From: Candidatus Aenigmatarchaeota archaeon
Lineage (GTDB): Archaea > Aenigmatarchaeota > Aenigmatarchaeia > QMZS01
Reading direction: 5' to 3'
DNA: 21,243 bases
NCBI GenBank assembly: GCA_003663355.1
Contig: QMZV01000008.1
Span: 1 to 21,243, forward strand
Made by a program: the position numbers and the translations under genes. The notes below the pieces were generated by a model. That model made no database searches. It was not told the DNA's origin and worked only from the letters and a program-made list of their open reading frames with translations. Of the stretch, positions 21,156 through 21,243 are shown piece by piece; position 1 is the stretch's first letter; each line of letters starts with the position of its first letter.

Positions 21156-21243
21156 ATGAGATGTAAGTATTGTGGAGGTAAGAATGTAATAAAGAAAGGT
21201 TTTAGAAAAAATTTAAGTGGCAAAGTACAAAAATGGTTTTGTA
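21156..21243 (+). CDS. N-terminal fragment of a zinc-ribbon protein, probably a transposase
   Basis: Only 29 codons are visible before the window ends. The start MRCKYCGGKNVIKKGFRKN is followed by GKVQKWFC: one C-x2-C pair, then V-I-K-x-G, then a basic stretch leading to the next Cys. This is the usual N-terminal zinc ribbon of IS-type transposases (InsA-like and related). If so, an insertion sequence borders the thermosome gene. Other zinc-ribbon proteins are possible. No terminal inverted repeat could be identified upstream. Confidence 0.55.
   Translation, partial: MRCKYCGGKNVIKKGFRKNLSGKVQKWFC

Noticed and set aside
1..21243. CRISPR arrays, prophage blocks or complete insertion sequences
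   Set aside because: No regularly spaced repeats, phage structural genes or paired terminal repeats were seen. Only the right-edge fragment hints at a transposase.

Overview
The window looks like part of the chromosome of a small-genome archaeon. It is very AT-rich, genes are tightly packed, and most transcription units have an archaeal TATA-like box about 22-30 bases before the start codon and no clear Shine-Dalgarno site, which suggests leaderless mRNAs. A thermosome, class III signal-peptide pilins, the archaeal-type mevalonate route, intron-bearing tRNAs and a C/D box guide RNA all fit. A DPANN lineage (Pacearchaeota/Woesearchaeota-like) is my inference, not proven by any marker here.

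Layout. Positions 1-5060 hold single genes and one gene pair separated by unusual, less AT-rich spacers with repeats: the end of a multi-pass membrane protein, a GNAT acetyltransferase overlapping an ASCH-domain protein, an HD-domain phosphohydrolase, a PyrD-PyrK fusion for pyrimidine synthesis, and a membrane-anchored TIM-barrel protein like a glycoside hydrolase. A SpoIIM-like membrane protein (minus strand) and a solitary PorD-type ferredoxin subunit follow.

Positions 6240-6690 form an RNA locus: a tRNA-Gln(UUG) with two well-supported introns (anticodon loop, T-loop) and a probable third in the D-loop. Opposite it, a C/D box guide RNA sits 12 bases upstream of an intron-containing tRNA-Cys(GCA). 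The D guide matches the conserved GCCCGTCAA of 16S rRNA, and the N+5 rule points to C1402 (E. coli numbering).

An FKBP-type prolyl isomerase is followed by a minus-strand operon for a type IV pilus-like machine: a CBS/winged-helix protein, a secretion ATPase and two T2SF membrane proteins. Two class III pilin-like genes diverge from it only 18 bases away. Next come a shortened enolase, three small uncharacterised genes (two with membrane segments), and a cluster for the lower archaeal mevalonate pathway: isopentenyl phosphate kinase, a small unknown, a UbiD-family decarboxylase interrupted by a one-base frameshift, both subunits of the aconitase-X-type phosphomevalonate dehydratase, and a mevalonate kinase-like protein with both catalytic residues replaced. 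Together these would turn mevalonate into isopentenyl diphosphate for archaeal lipids. A convergent thermosome gene and the first 29 codons of a zinc-ribbon protein, probably a transposase, close the window.

The most notable items are the multi-intron tRNA-Gln, the guide RNA-tRNA-Cys tandem, the altered mevalonate kinase, the frameshifted decarboxylase, and the repeats that bracket the GNAT-ASCH pair.
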